Below are positions 1 through 9,892 of a DNA stretch of 49,215 nt, one piece after another (position 1 is the stretch's first letter; each line of letters begins with the position of its first letter). The position numbers were made by a program, and so were the translations under genes. The notes under the pieces are model-generated. The model was not told the origin of the DNA. It did no database searches and was given only the letters and a program-made list of their open reading frames with translations. This DNA comes from Pelomyxa schiedti (lineage: Eukaryota > Evosea > Pelobiontida > Pelomyxidae): assembly GCA_020536535.1 (NCBI GenBank), contig JAHLWZ010000663.1, positions 60,697-109,911 on the forward strand. The letters run 5' to 3'.

Positions 1-36
1 GATGTCATGGACAAAGTTGTATAACCATTACAACAA

Positions 37-109
37 GCCTTCGTAGCACAGTTGGCAGTGCATTCGGCTGTTAACCGGAGGGTCATTGGTTCAATCCCAA
101 TCGAAGGCG
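37..109 (+). tRNA. tRNA-Asn (GTT)
   Basis: Cloverleaf read directly. The 7-bp acceptor stem GCCTTCG pairs with CGAAGGC. The D arm contains AGTTGGCAGT, the anticodon loop CTGTTAA gives anticodon GTT at 70-72, and the T arm contains GGTTCAATCCC. There is no intron and no encoded CCA. A run of T with one C interruption follows at 112-120 and is a plausible Pol III terminator. Start and end are set by the acceptor stem plus one discriminator base. Confidence 0.96.
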
Positions 110-249
110 TTCATTTTTTTTCTTTCTTTCCCTTCCTTCCTCTTCTTCCTTGTGCCTTTGTTGTTGCTCTGTTTTTTTTTTTTTTACTTCCCCTGAAGGC
201 CTTCTTTGGCTTCATAGTGTTGCTTTGTTATGAAACTGTTATATGTAAA

Positions 250-321
250 GGGCGTATAGCTCAGTGGTAGAGCATGAGACTGCAGATCTTGGGGTCGGCG
301 GTTCAACTCCGCCTGCGCCCT
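250..321 (+). tRNA. tRNA-Cys (GCA)
   Basis: Acceptor stem GGGCGTA pairs with TGCGCCC, including one G-T pair. The D arm GCTCAGTGGTAGAGC and T arm GGTTCAACTCC match internal Pol III A and B boxes. The anticodon loop CTGCAGA gives GCA at 282-284. There is no intron. It lies 140 bases after tRNA-Asn on the same strand, and the spacer is T-rich. Confidence 0.95.
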
Positions 322-818
322 TCAATTATTTCTCTAAACTTCTTCTTCTCCTCTCTGTCTCCCTCTTTCTCTAATTTTTTTCCCCTCTTGGAGGTGGTGA
401 TGTCGTGTACTTTATCGTTTTTCCTTGGACAATTCTTTTACTGTTCTCTTTTGTTCAAAGATAAAGATATCCTCACCCTCATACATCGACACAGAGAGGT
501 TTCTGTGTTACCAAAATTTTTTTGTTTTTCTTTGGGGAGAACCAAAAAAAAAAAAAACAAACCAGCAGAACGAACCACAGACAAAAATAAAACCAAACCA
601 AAACCAAAACCCAGTGTTTCTTGTGTTGGTGGTCTTGTTGTTAAAATCGAACTTGGAAGATTATTGCGCTGGAAGTTCAACATACGCAGATTCTCTACCG
701 GAAGTTCAACAGTTCGACAGCGACTAAAACTTATCTGGCGGTTTGAACGATCTCTTTTAAACCAGAATCGAAGGGGTCCCGCAAACCAAGAAAAAAACAA
801 TCCCGAGTGTCAACGGAA
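322..818. other. Non-coding stretch after the tRNAs
   Basis: No convincing gene here. It holds pyrimidine-rich DNA to about 390, an A-rich tract with ACCAAAACC-type repeats at about 541-612, and the 5' flank of the His-rich small gene. Open frames crossing it are low-complexity and do not resemble a protein. Confidence 0.6.
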
Positions 819-1108
819 ATGCCACCACACGGTGACCATCACAAGGCCATGTTTGAGGAGTTCATGCACGAGGCGGCATCCCACAATCACGATCGCGGGC
901 ACGACCACGATCACGGCCACGTGCACCCTCACGATCACTCCCATAATAGCGTGGAGTGGGGGCAGCCTAGGGCTTGCCCCAGAGTGCGACCGAGCCCATG
1001 GGCCACCGTGTGCGTTATGTTGTGCTTGGCGTGGATGTTGTCCTCGCCGTCGCAGTATTATGGGATTGCTCATCCATTGGTACGATGATAGCCGTTGCCG
1101 GTTTTTGA
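819..1108 (+). CDS. Small His-rich protein with a C-terminal membrane segment
   Basis: Not a family I recognise. The model has two exons, 819-950 and 983-1108, joined across a 32-base GTGGAG...CCAG intron, and gives 85 residues. The first half (about residues 4-43) is packed with His and Asp in HDHDHGHVHPHDHSH order, a typical metal-binding (Zn, Ni or Cu) composition. The second half has a hydrophobic stretch, VVLGVDVVLAVAVL, that could be a membrane helix. Without splicing the frame stays open but ends in less orderly sequence (stop near 1088). The gene sits between the tRNAs and the ferredoxin on the same strand. A metal-handling or metal-sensing role is only an inference from composition. 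Confidence 0.45.
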
Positions 1109-1365
1109 TTTTTTTTTTTTTAATTCTGAAAAAAAGCAATTCTAGATACATAAATTTTTTGCTATGCATGAATAACACATCTCCCTCAAGGGAAGGGCCA
1201 TTTGTAAAATAGTTATTGTATGTGGCGCCATTGATATTTTGTGCCGGTTGGTTTTATTCAATCCTCTCTATATCATGATTCATCAGGTTCGTTGTTGGAA
1301 ATTTATCTCCTCCTTACCTTTTCACCTAGCTCGTGTACCTCCTATGTAGAGTACCTTATATCAAA

Positions 1366-2359
1366 ATGGTACTTTACATGACCAAATTCCCTATTTTTGC
1401 TCGGTACTGGCACAATGTATATCACTCCAAGCCAGTCACAACTGAACAAGCGAAGGTAATGCGCCTTTGACTAGTCTCAGGAAGCACTCAAACCAAATAA
1501 ATCTCTGTAGCAATTCATAACACTTGAGAAAGACCTACCCCGAATTGACCTTGGTGAGAGAATCCTCCCATTCAAAGAGACACGTGAAATAGCACTGAAA
1601 GCCAATGGGCCAGTAGCCGCAGTCCCTTGTGTTTGCAGAACAATCGGACCAAGAGTTCCTGGAGTTGTGGCCAATTGTGGACCAAAGAACGTAAGGTCAT
1701 TGCACCTATTAACTCATTTTAATGATTGTGTAGGTGTGCCTTATTTTTGGAAAGCTTGCCTCCTTTGCAGTGAAAGGTGGTGGAAAAATACTGTCGAAAG
1801 AAGAGGCCATAGAATTACTTGAAGACCAGCACAGGCGCGGTCACGTTCACAACGTCTATTTCAAGGATATGTTCAATGGGTTTTACGCACTATGTAACTG
1901 CTGGTGAGCCATCTGCAAAGTTTTGCATTCAATAACAGAAATCCAGCAAATGCTGCTGTGGTGGAATAGAGCGAATGAATGTTTCAGGTGGTTCTATGAC
2001 TAGTTCTGGGTTTGTCAGTGTGGTGAGTTGAATCACTTATGATATTCCGCATTGTAACCTTCTACAACAGATAGATTCAACCAAATGTTGTGGCTGCGGA
2101 ACTTGTGTCAGAACATGCCCCTTTGGAGCAATCGAAATGAAAGATGGAAGGCCTGTTGTTGACAAAGAAAGGTACCCTTACCTATCATTAAGTTATTTAT
2201 TATTATGGTAACACAAACCCGTGTTTTTTTTTACTGTGTAGGTGTCTTGGTTGCACAGCTTGTGATGGGACCTGCCCCAAAAAGGCCATTTCATTTGAGA
2301 GAGACAAGGACAAACCAGAGCCCTTAGAAATATCCAAACTTGTAGATATGCAGTGGTGA
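1366..2359 (+). CDS. 4Fe-4S ferredoxin-type protein with CNCCxCCC motif
   Basis: Six exons: 1366-1455, 1511-1690, 1734-1903, 1947-2022, 2071-2171 and 2242-2359, giving 244 residues. It matches a bacterial family of 4Fe-4S binding proteins, common in anaerobes. The N-terminal half carries a VPCVCRT segment and then the signature CNCCKCCCGIE (around residue 140). The C-terminal half is a two-cluster ferredoxin domain, with CCGCGTCVRTCP and CLGCTACDGTCP each supplying four cluster cysteines. No targeting peptide is obvious. The role is presumably electron transfer or Fe-S chemistry in anaerobic metabolism, with partner unknown. The frame is open just upstream of the chosen ATG, so the N-terminus could be longer. 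Five GT-AG introns show that it is a resident nuclear gene. Confidence 0.85.
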
Positions 2360-2482
2360 GAACCACAACAAACCCGAGAGAGTGAATAGAAAACCGTGGT
2401 TTCCCATCACGTCCACTTTCCCTGAAACGACCTTTGAAGCGTTAGTTAACTGGTAAATTAAAACCAACCGTCGAGCAAGAAC

Positions 2483-5400
2483 ATGCAGGCTCCAGACTGG
2501 AGGAAATTCATTGTTGTGTCTGGTCCCGGTGGTGTGGGTAAAGTACGTAGTAAAAAAAAACAAGAGGACGTTGTGTAGAAAATTGGCCGCCAAAGGAAAC
2601 CAGAATGAGTTCGCACCCAAAATTGATGTAACGAGCAAAAGGGGTTAGTTGCTTCCTATTAATGAGAACTGCCCAAAACTTTTTTATGTAAACAAGGCAA
2701 CCTCTATGAGCTGACCTTTAGAGGTTTCTTTACCCATTGGCCTTTTTGTTGGTTTTTCAGACTTTTATTTTTTAGATGTGGGTGCATATCAAGCATCCAT
2801 GACGATATGGAACAGATATGACCCATTCCACTCTGCAGCGATGTTTTTGCTGTGCTTTTCTGTCGATATTCCCGACTCCCTTAACCAAATTGTGAACGGG
2901 GTACTACACCTTTTCCAAAAGCAAAATCATCGTAACAAAATCTATTCAGATATACTTTCCAGAGGCTCACGTAGTCAAGCCATCAGCACCAGTTATATTG
3001 CTGGGGCTGAGGTCTGATTTCTATGTTACAGGAACTCCAAGTGAAGGGAAGGCCAGAGGACCTATTCATCAACTCATTCTAAGAAGTGAAATTGAAGATG
3101 TAGGGAGTGTCTCGTATTGTACATCAGGAGCCAAATAAAATAACAAATATCAGGCTGGATCGAAAATGGGAGTGCATGCAATCATTCAAATTGGCAACAC
3201 TACTGATGTCCAAGACCTGATAACTCTCATTTCCCACATATTTGACGAATATCCCCCAGCTGAAGAGCCACCCAGTTACCGACACACCATTCTACCTAAA
3301 ATGTGAGTTATCATAGAAGGAATTCTCTCAAGACTTTTGGGGAAGAAGCCGACAAAACCCAAGGGGAGCTTAATTTGTGCCGCTCTTCCACCAGACAAGC
3401 CATCAGAAACTTATTCCACCACAATGGAGATTAAGCAGCTTTTTGGGGGTACAACGGGAGTACCCGCTTTTACAAGGTAACCCTACCCAGACAATCATTC
3501 AAATCAAGTATACCTAGCTATGGACAAACCTGCGCAGTTCACAGGCACTACATTCTGTTCTTTGGCGGAATTGGATTGGACCAGCAATATAAGCAATCAC
3601 CGCAAGTGTTGGATCTTTCTCACTCCACTCCACGATGGCAGTTACCCCTGTCTGACTCCATACCTAGCGAACATTTACCTGCACCAGAGAGATCACCACC
3701 TTCAACTCCAATCGAAGCCAGTCATAGCCACAGTTCCTGTCTCGAACTGTCAAATGGAAGTAGAACGGTAATTGGCACCTTTCCAGCAACATGCTCCGGC
3801 ATTGATGGAACGTTGATCTATGTGTTTGGTGGCTCACTTGTGAGTGGACTCTCAAATCGCTTACTTGCTTTCAATGTGGAAAGGCATTTGTGGATAACAC
3901 TACTTGATGAGGACAATTCTGAACTTGCACCGTTTCCTTCTTATGGCTCCTCTCTTGTGCAGTTGCGTCTACCATGTTTTTCTTTTTGCAAGTTGTTTAC
4001 CATGCTTCTGCTCATAAACAGGATTGAAAACCACTTGTATTTATTTGGTGGGTGCACAACCGAAGGCCCATGTTCTCAATTTTTTGGTTTTCAGTACTCT
4101 CCCAAAAATGTAGTAATAGTTCAACAGAATTCTCACTTGAGTCAAATACTTGGCACAGTATTGGGTCCTCAGATAGTGCGCCTCCCCCTCGTTATCACCA
4201 TAACACCTTCGTTGATGGAAGGTTTCCTATTTCCCGACTAGTACATATCTTTTTAATTAAACAGTAGAACAATGTATGTATACGGAGGACTTGGAGCCAA
4301 AAACGTAAAGCTGAGTGATTTGTGGGCAATTGAACCATATACAGGAGACTCGTCACCTTCAAAAAATACCCTCACAGAGGGAACCGAATTTCACCAAGCT
4401 AAGTGGAGAAAGATGATAACACTGGGAAGTGTCCAACCAACCCCACAACGTGGACATGTGGGCTGCTTTTGGCGTACCATAAACTGCTTCATATTAGTTG
4501 GGTCCTCCAATCAAAACCCCCTTTGCGAGATTTTCAGGTGAACATTCACTAATTTCCTCTTTTGAACCTTGCGATTTATCACAAGTTTATCACAGCTTGG
4601 ATCTCAGAAACTTCATGTGGACAAAAATTTCTTGCCTTCATCTTCCTGCTGCGCGTGAGGTCAATTTTAATTCAGAATTTGCCCACGAATCTTATGCCTT
4701 TTAGTTCCACAGTGTAATACCCACGACAGAAGGTTCTCTACTTATTGCTTGTGGGATGTGGCGCAGGCAAGATGGGGGACTCCTTGGTGATGGGTATCTT
4801 TTATCTCAAATTCAGCCACTTGTGACTCGGATACCAAATCCTGTGTGGATAATGGTGCTATCATTTTTGGGTCCAGCGGATTTGTGCCGACTTGCACATG
4901 TTTCATTCCATTATTCTTCGTTTTTTAAATCGTTTTACGTGACTCTATTACCAATGCAAAGGTCTGCCGGAATTTCCGTAACCTCTGTGGAACTGATGAA
5001 GTGTGGCGGAACCACGTTCCCGAATCTTAAGGGATCAACCAAACCTGAGGACAAAATGTCTTTTGTAATGTACATTCCTTTCTCTATCCTCACTCTTTGG
5101 CAGTTTTGAAGGGACAATTACTCTGGATAAACCCAACTCCCACTGTTTTGAAGTATGAACCACATCCGTTTAAGGCATTGTTCCCAATACCAATTTTCTT
5201 TTTTTTGTTGTTGTTGGTTTTAATCCTTTCATTTCAGGAGCCATATCCAGTTCAATATGAATGCTTTCTGGGTGATGCACAAGTGTTGATGGCAGATTTG
5301 TCTATAAAGTAAGTTCCGAGATGTGAAACCAAATCTTTCTTTCCAAATTGTGAAAAAAAAGCTAGGCGAGTGGATCAAATTGGAATTGGGGACTCAGTGA

Positions 5401-5924
5401 TTACAGAGTTGCTTAAACCAAGGAAGATAAGGGATATTCATTCCAAGAAAGTGGAAAGAATGTTCAGGTTTCTAATTGAAAACGAGGGAATCTCTTAATG
5501 CCTCAATCAGGATGGTTTTTTTGAATGGTGTAGGACTCACTACAGGACACCCAGTTCTCATCAATAATAAGTGGGAACGAAGCTCAGATGTAGCGAGCCC
5601 AGTTGAAGTTGCAGACAAATCATTCATGATTTACAACTTTGTGTTGGAAGGAGGCCCTGAGGTAATACTAACTCCTTGATTCATTAACCCGATTCCGCTC
5701 CATTTCCCCAAAAATGGAACAACTACAGGTCGATGATCACAGCATTATTCTGAACGGACTTGTTGTGTGTACTCTTGGGAAATACTGTGGTGATGAGTTC
5801 TGCCAGAAATACCCCAAAGCAGATAAGTTGTATGTGTTGGTTCCCTTTCACTCTTGTTTCTAATTCCACCTTCCTCCGTTGCCATTAAACAAGGTATGGC
5901 TCTGGTTTTTGGAAGACTACATAA
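2483..5924 (+). CDS. Rho-like GTPase / kelch / F-box / Hint fusion protein
   Basis: Twenty-one exons can be threaded into one 815-residue frame. Residues 1-197 form a divergent Rho-like GTPase: P-loop GPGGVGK, a DVGAYQ segment where Rho has DTAGQE, and FLLCFSVD followed by VILLGLRSDF. About 245-595 holds kelch repeats (ILFFGG, LIYVFGG, LYLFGG, MYVYGG). About 600-637 is an F-box (PNPVWIMVLSFLGPADLCRL). The C-terminal 145 residues are a Hint domain starting at Cys671 (ECFLGD), with iGDsV, the TTGH block and a DDHSIILNGLVVC block like Hedgehog. Hint domains cleave the chain before their first Cys, so the N-terminal part should be released. The F-box suggests an SCF ubiquitin ligase whose substrate is bound by kelch. 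The Rho-kelch junction depends on a 30-base intron (3303-3332), and the splice after the F-box (5001-5031) is uncertain. If the 3303 intron is wrong, these are two adjacent genes. Confidence 0.75.
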
Positions 5925-6244
5925 GCATTATGAGGCCACAATGCTGACACACAAAACGTAACGCGTAGAAAAATATCTCGAGATAAAGATATCGGAGCCA
6001 AATACCGGCGCATTTCTATTGCTCTTTTCTCTCTCTGGCTGTTTCCGCTAAAAAATCCAAACAACAAACCCACGGAAGACCAAAAAAAAACCAAGGACAA
6101 GAAACAACAAAAACAAACGAAACGAGGAGGTGATAGTGGTGCACGTACTCAAAAAAAAAGGAGCAAGTGACCGACCGAGAGACCGAGAGATCTAGAGATT
6201 TGGTTTTGTTTGATTGATTGGTTGGTTCGTTGGTTGTGTGAGTG
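5925..6244. promoter_or_regulatory. Intergenic region between the Hint fusion and the C2-DIL gene
   Basis: No gene seen. It contains a 3' flank, A-rich tracts (about 6081-6120 and 6151-6160), the sequence GACCGAGAGACCGAGAGATC (about 6176-6195), then a TTGG-rich stretch (TTGATTGATTGGTTGGTTCGTTGG) just before the next ATG. It presumably carries the next gene's promoter and 5' UTR. Confidence 0.5.
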
Positions 6245-9200
6245 ATGCTGAAGCACATTGGGAAAGAGAAGCAGAGTATTGACGTGACTGTTGTTGTTCA
6301 CAGTGTTGTCAATCTGGGGCAATATGCCGGAACGTCTGTTTTCTTCTCTTGGAAAAGAGGTTTGTTGTTGCTTTTTATTCTTTACCTTTTTTACTTTTGT
6401 GCTGCTGGAGAAGGTTTTTTTTTGTTGTTGTTGCTGATGCAATTTTTTTTTAACAAAAAAAAATTAAATAAAAACCCAGGTAACAACAAAAAGTCTGGAA
6501 CAACTCAAAATGTTGTTGTGAGTATTCATGGGGAGGCGGACTTCAGGGGAGAGATGATCAAATTCACCAGTAACTTTTATTGTGATGCCCAGCCTTTATT
6601 GCAGCACCAACAGCCTCAACATCGGCACTCAAACAGCAGTATTGGGTTTGGTACTCCTACTTGCATGTGCATGTTTACAACAAAGAATTCAAATGCCGTC
6701 TGCCCCCATCACTCTTCTCCGGCAATTGCATTCTCTGGGTCACCACCTTCCTCTTCACCAACATCCCCGAGAAACGGCCTGTCCCAATCCATGACTCAAC
6801 CTTCTCCATTTAGTACCAATGCAGGTGTGATTGGAGCTGCTTTTGCAAACATTGGGAGTGTCTCCATGGAAAAGAAGATTCTGGAAATGACTTTAATGCA
6901 GAATGTACCAAGTAAAAATAAGCCTCGGGCAGTCGGCCGGCTCATAATTAATATTGGAGATTATGCCAACAAGACCACAACCCAACCAACACGATTCTCT
7001 TTCAGCTCATGGAAATCCCTGCCAAAACCTGATGTCCTTGTGCGCGGAACATTCTGCATTTTAATTGTGCTAACTTGCTCCTAGCTATCATTTAAATGTT
7101 TGCTCGCGCCATCTTCCAAAAGCAACAGGTAGTTATATCACTTTTTAAACCCTATGCACACTTGTGAAATACACTAGACCGCAAACTGACGGATCTCCAG
7201 TAACTTCTGGAGTGGGTTTGGAGACCCAAGTAGAATCAGACGATTCAACATCTGATGGGAGCTTGGACTCTGCTGGCCATCTTGATATGGTAGACCACAA
7301 CGGTTTGACGCACAACTAACTACTCGTCTCTGTAAAGAATGAGAAACGTCAGAGACATCTGTCCCTTCCTCAGACATATTCTTCCAGCTATGCACCTGAA
7401 TATAGAACAGTATACCTCCATCACGAGCACAAGACCTCCAACTCTTCACAAATTCAATCAATGTCATCACAACACAATCGCATGCCATCATCAGACTCAC
7501 TCGAACCAATGGGACCACAGAACCTGGAAGATTCTATCAAAACACTAGTATGAGTTGTCTTTGGTGCAATACAAATTTAAAAAAATATCTATATCATTAG
7601 GCTGCTGAAAACCAGTCCCTCCTTAGTGTTCTAGAGGACACAAAGAAAGAACTACAAAAGTACCCCAATGTCTCCTTGAAGCTTCCTGAAATGAGTATTT
7701 AATTTCCACATTTGAAGTGATGTACTAATATTCATTTGAAATACAACTTTGTTCCCTCAGTTAGCCGAGTGAGGACTTCAGGCAAGACAGTCCAGGTTGC
7801 CCGAATATTTTTCTCTGTGTGCTGATTTAAGGTAGAATAACAATGAAATGGAGACTAGAGAGAAGGCTATGCGTTTAGCTTTCCTGGAACAGGTTTTTTT
7901 TTCTGTGGCCCACTGTGGAGGTAATCTCACTTGGGAACCCCAAGGAAAGAGAGAAGTTCTTATTTATTGAGAAAGAGATCTATTTAGTGAACCCAGCGAT
8001 CATAAATGGAGTTCCTTCCTCATCTAAAATAGTACTTCCTCCCAGCTGAGAGGTTTTTACCAAGGAAAAAAACCAGATTTTCAATCAGTTATCTCACTGG
8101 AACGCATTTTCAGAAAACAATTTTCAGTTGCTTGATCAAGTGGCAGATGCAATTGAAAATACATGCATGGTGTGCATCCGATCACGTTTTTCGGCTTAGT
8201 TCTTTCCCAGAGAGATTTCACATCTTCCAGCCAACTTTGCTTCTGGCTCTCAAGTGTTTGTGGACTTCTATCGTATGCTCGACATCCATCCAGTCCCCCC
8301 AGCCATGACCGCGTTGAGGAATCGAGTAGTCGCGAAACCATTTCATCAACTCCGACATATACTACCACACCAAACTCCAAAGCAAAAACACCTTACTGTC
8401 CGAGAGGACCTGGTTCCCCTGATCATACTCTCCCTTTAAGGAATTCAGGCACAATAACTACACTGCCCACGGCAACAACAACCACCACAACAAATGTAAC
8501 TACAGCCACTACCTCTCAACCAAATTCGTACATTACAACATCTCAAACAATACCTCCTCCAACACAGCTTGTCTCATTAACCTATTTTGACACTAGACTT
8601 GTGAGTGTAGCATTTAAAATTTTTTCACTTATTCTCGAACTCACAACAACGGTTTGTTACTGAATTAGGGATGCATCACCTAACTCATTATGCAGGAAAT
8701 TGAGCCACATATTATTCCAATTTTACTCTATAGTAGCACTTTCCCTGAGAGGTTTATCTACCCGAAAAAACTTTCTTAAAGCGACTTTCCTGTAGTTCGA
8801 AAACTCGGCAACGAATCCTGCGCACTGAAGAAATGTTAACAAGACCCCTTGGCAACACTTTTATATCCATGAGGAATTGGGCAGTACCGGAACCCATTCT
8901 AGTTCAGTTTTTTTTCCATGTCATGCATTTTATCAGTGCCACACTCTTCAACTACCTTATTTCGCATAAGTACTGCATACCTCTGTTCCTGTAAACATTC
9001 AATGTATTCAGAGAGGAGTGCATGGCCAACTCTGGCTTACAACTAAAAATGTCATTGTCTAAAATCACAGACTGGTTAGCTGCTAACCACCTTGACATGA
9101 AGGTTATGTATGTAGATCCTCCAAATCAATTCGGAAATTTATTTTCGAAAAAAAAGTGTCCCAGGACTTAACCCTATAAAGGAGGTCTCATCACTATTTC

Positions 9201-9630
9201 TCATGAATAAGGTAAGATACCACTGCCAATTGAACAAACAACAACCGCGAAAATAAAAAGGTGCTGCTCGTGGAGGAAGACACACTCAAATACATATTTC
9301 CGTCACTCAGACCACGTCAAGTGTATCACTTACTCAAACTATTCGATCCACCAGCGTAAGTACCCCCACTCTTTTCTGAGATAATCCAGGGCCATCCTTA
9401 GTCAATAATCTTTACAAAAAACAACCACCCACAGACCACCAGATGTACTTTTGAGGTTACAATCTTTTATCACCGCATCATCAGCCACACCACAATCAAC
9501 TACGGCAACAGCAACAGCAACAGCAACAGCAACGACGACGCCGTCAACAAGTCACATTCCATCAACAGAGGATGATTCCGTTGAAATGCCACCACTGCCA
9601 CCACCTCAACTCTCATTCACCTTTTTGTAA
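6245..9630 (+). CDS. NT-type C2 domain plus DIL (dilute) domain protein
   Basis: Multi-exon gene. The N-terminus (exons 6245-6359 and 6480 to about 7033) is an EEIG1/EHBP1-type NT-C2 domain: IDVTVVVHSVVNLGQ, VFFSWKRG, KKILEMTLMQNV, VGRLIINIGDYAN. NT-C2 domains bind membranes or couple membranes to actin. After a Ser/Thr- and Gln-rich linker with the conserved block EKFLFIEKEIYLVNP, a DIL domain follows: FWLSSVCGLLSYA near 8245, then PEPILVQFFFHVMHFISATLFN (8889-8954), SKITDWLAANHLD and LRPRQVYHLLKLFDPP. DIL domains occur in myosin V tails and afadin, where they bind cargo or partners. A (GCAACA)n tract encodes an Ala-Thr repeat near the C-terminus. Introns are 28 to 120 bases. The likely role is membrane-cytoskeleton adaptor. 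Some exon edges are provisional. Confidence 0.75.
9505..9534 (+). repeat. (GCAACA)n microsatellite in coding sequence
   Basis: About five tandem GCAACA units in frame, encoding alternating Ala and Thr near the C-terminus of the C2-DIL protein. Confidence 0.85.
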
Positions 9631-9892
9631 ATGATTACATTAGCGAACGACACACCACAATACAAAAGCCAGGCCCACAATCCGTTTTTCGGTAGAAAAC
9701 AACATTCCTCAAAACGGTACGCGGAAACGTGATTGAGCCGAGCTTTACCACATGATGAAAAATCCATGAGTTACTTCTCATACTCTCAAACTGGTGATAA
9801 ATTCGTCGCTATCCTGATTTTTTTTTGTTTGTTTGTTTTCCACGCACACTATTCGCCGGCGTTGTCGACGATACGACCCGTAGGTTCCCTTG

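Noticed and set aside
1456-1480. Shorter first intron of the ferredoxin gene ending at TCTCAG
   Set aside because: It would leave an in-frame TAG in the next exon; the acceptor at 1510 gives the conserved family sequence.
5011-5031. A 16-base intron after the F-box
   Set aside because: A 31-base intron (5001-5031) with the same frame effect is more plausible, though it removes a conserved-looking Trp, so this boundary stays uncertain.
7055-7084. An 18-base intron in the C2-DIL gene
   Set aside because: A 51-base intron starting at GTCC (7034) and ending at CTCCTAG (7084) keeps the frame and gives a better C2 strand (PKPDLSFKCLL).
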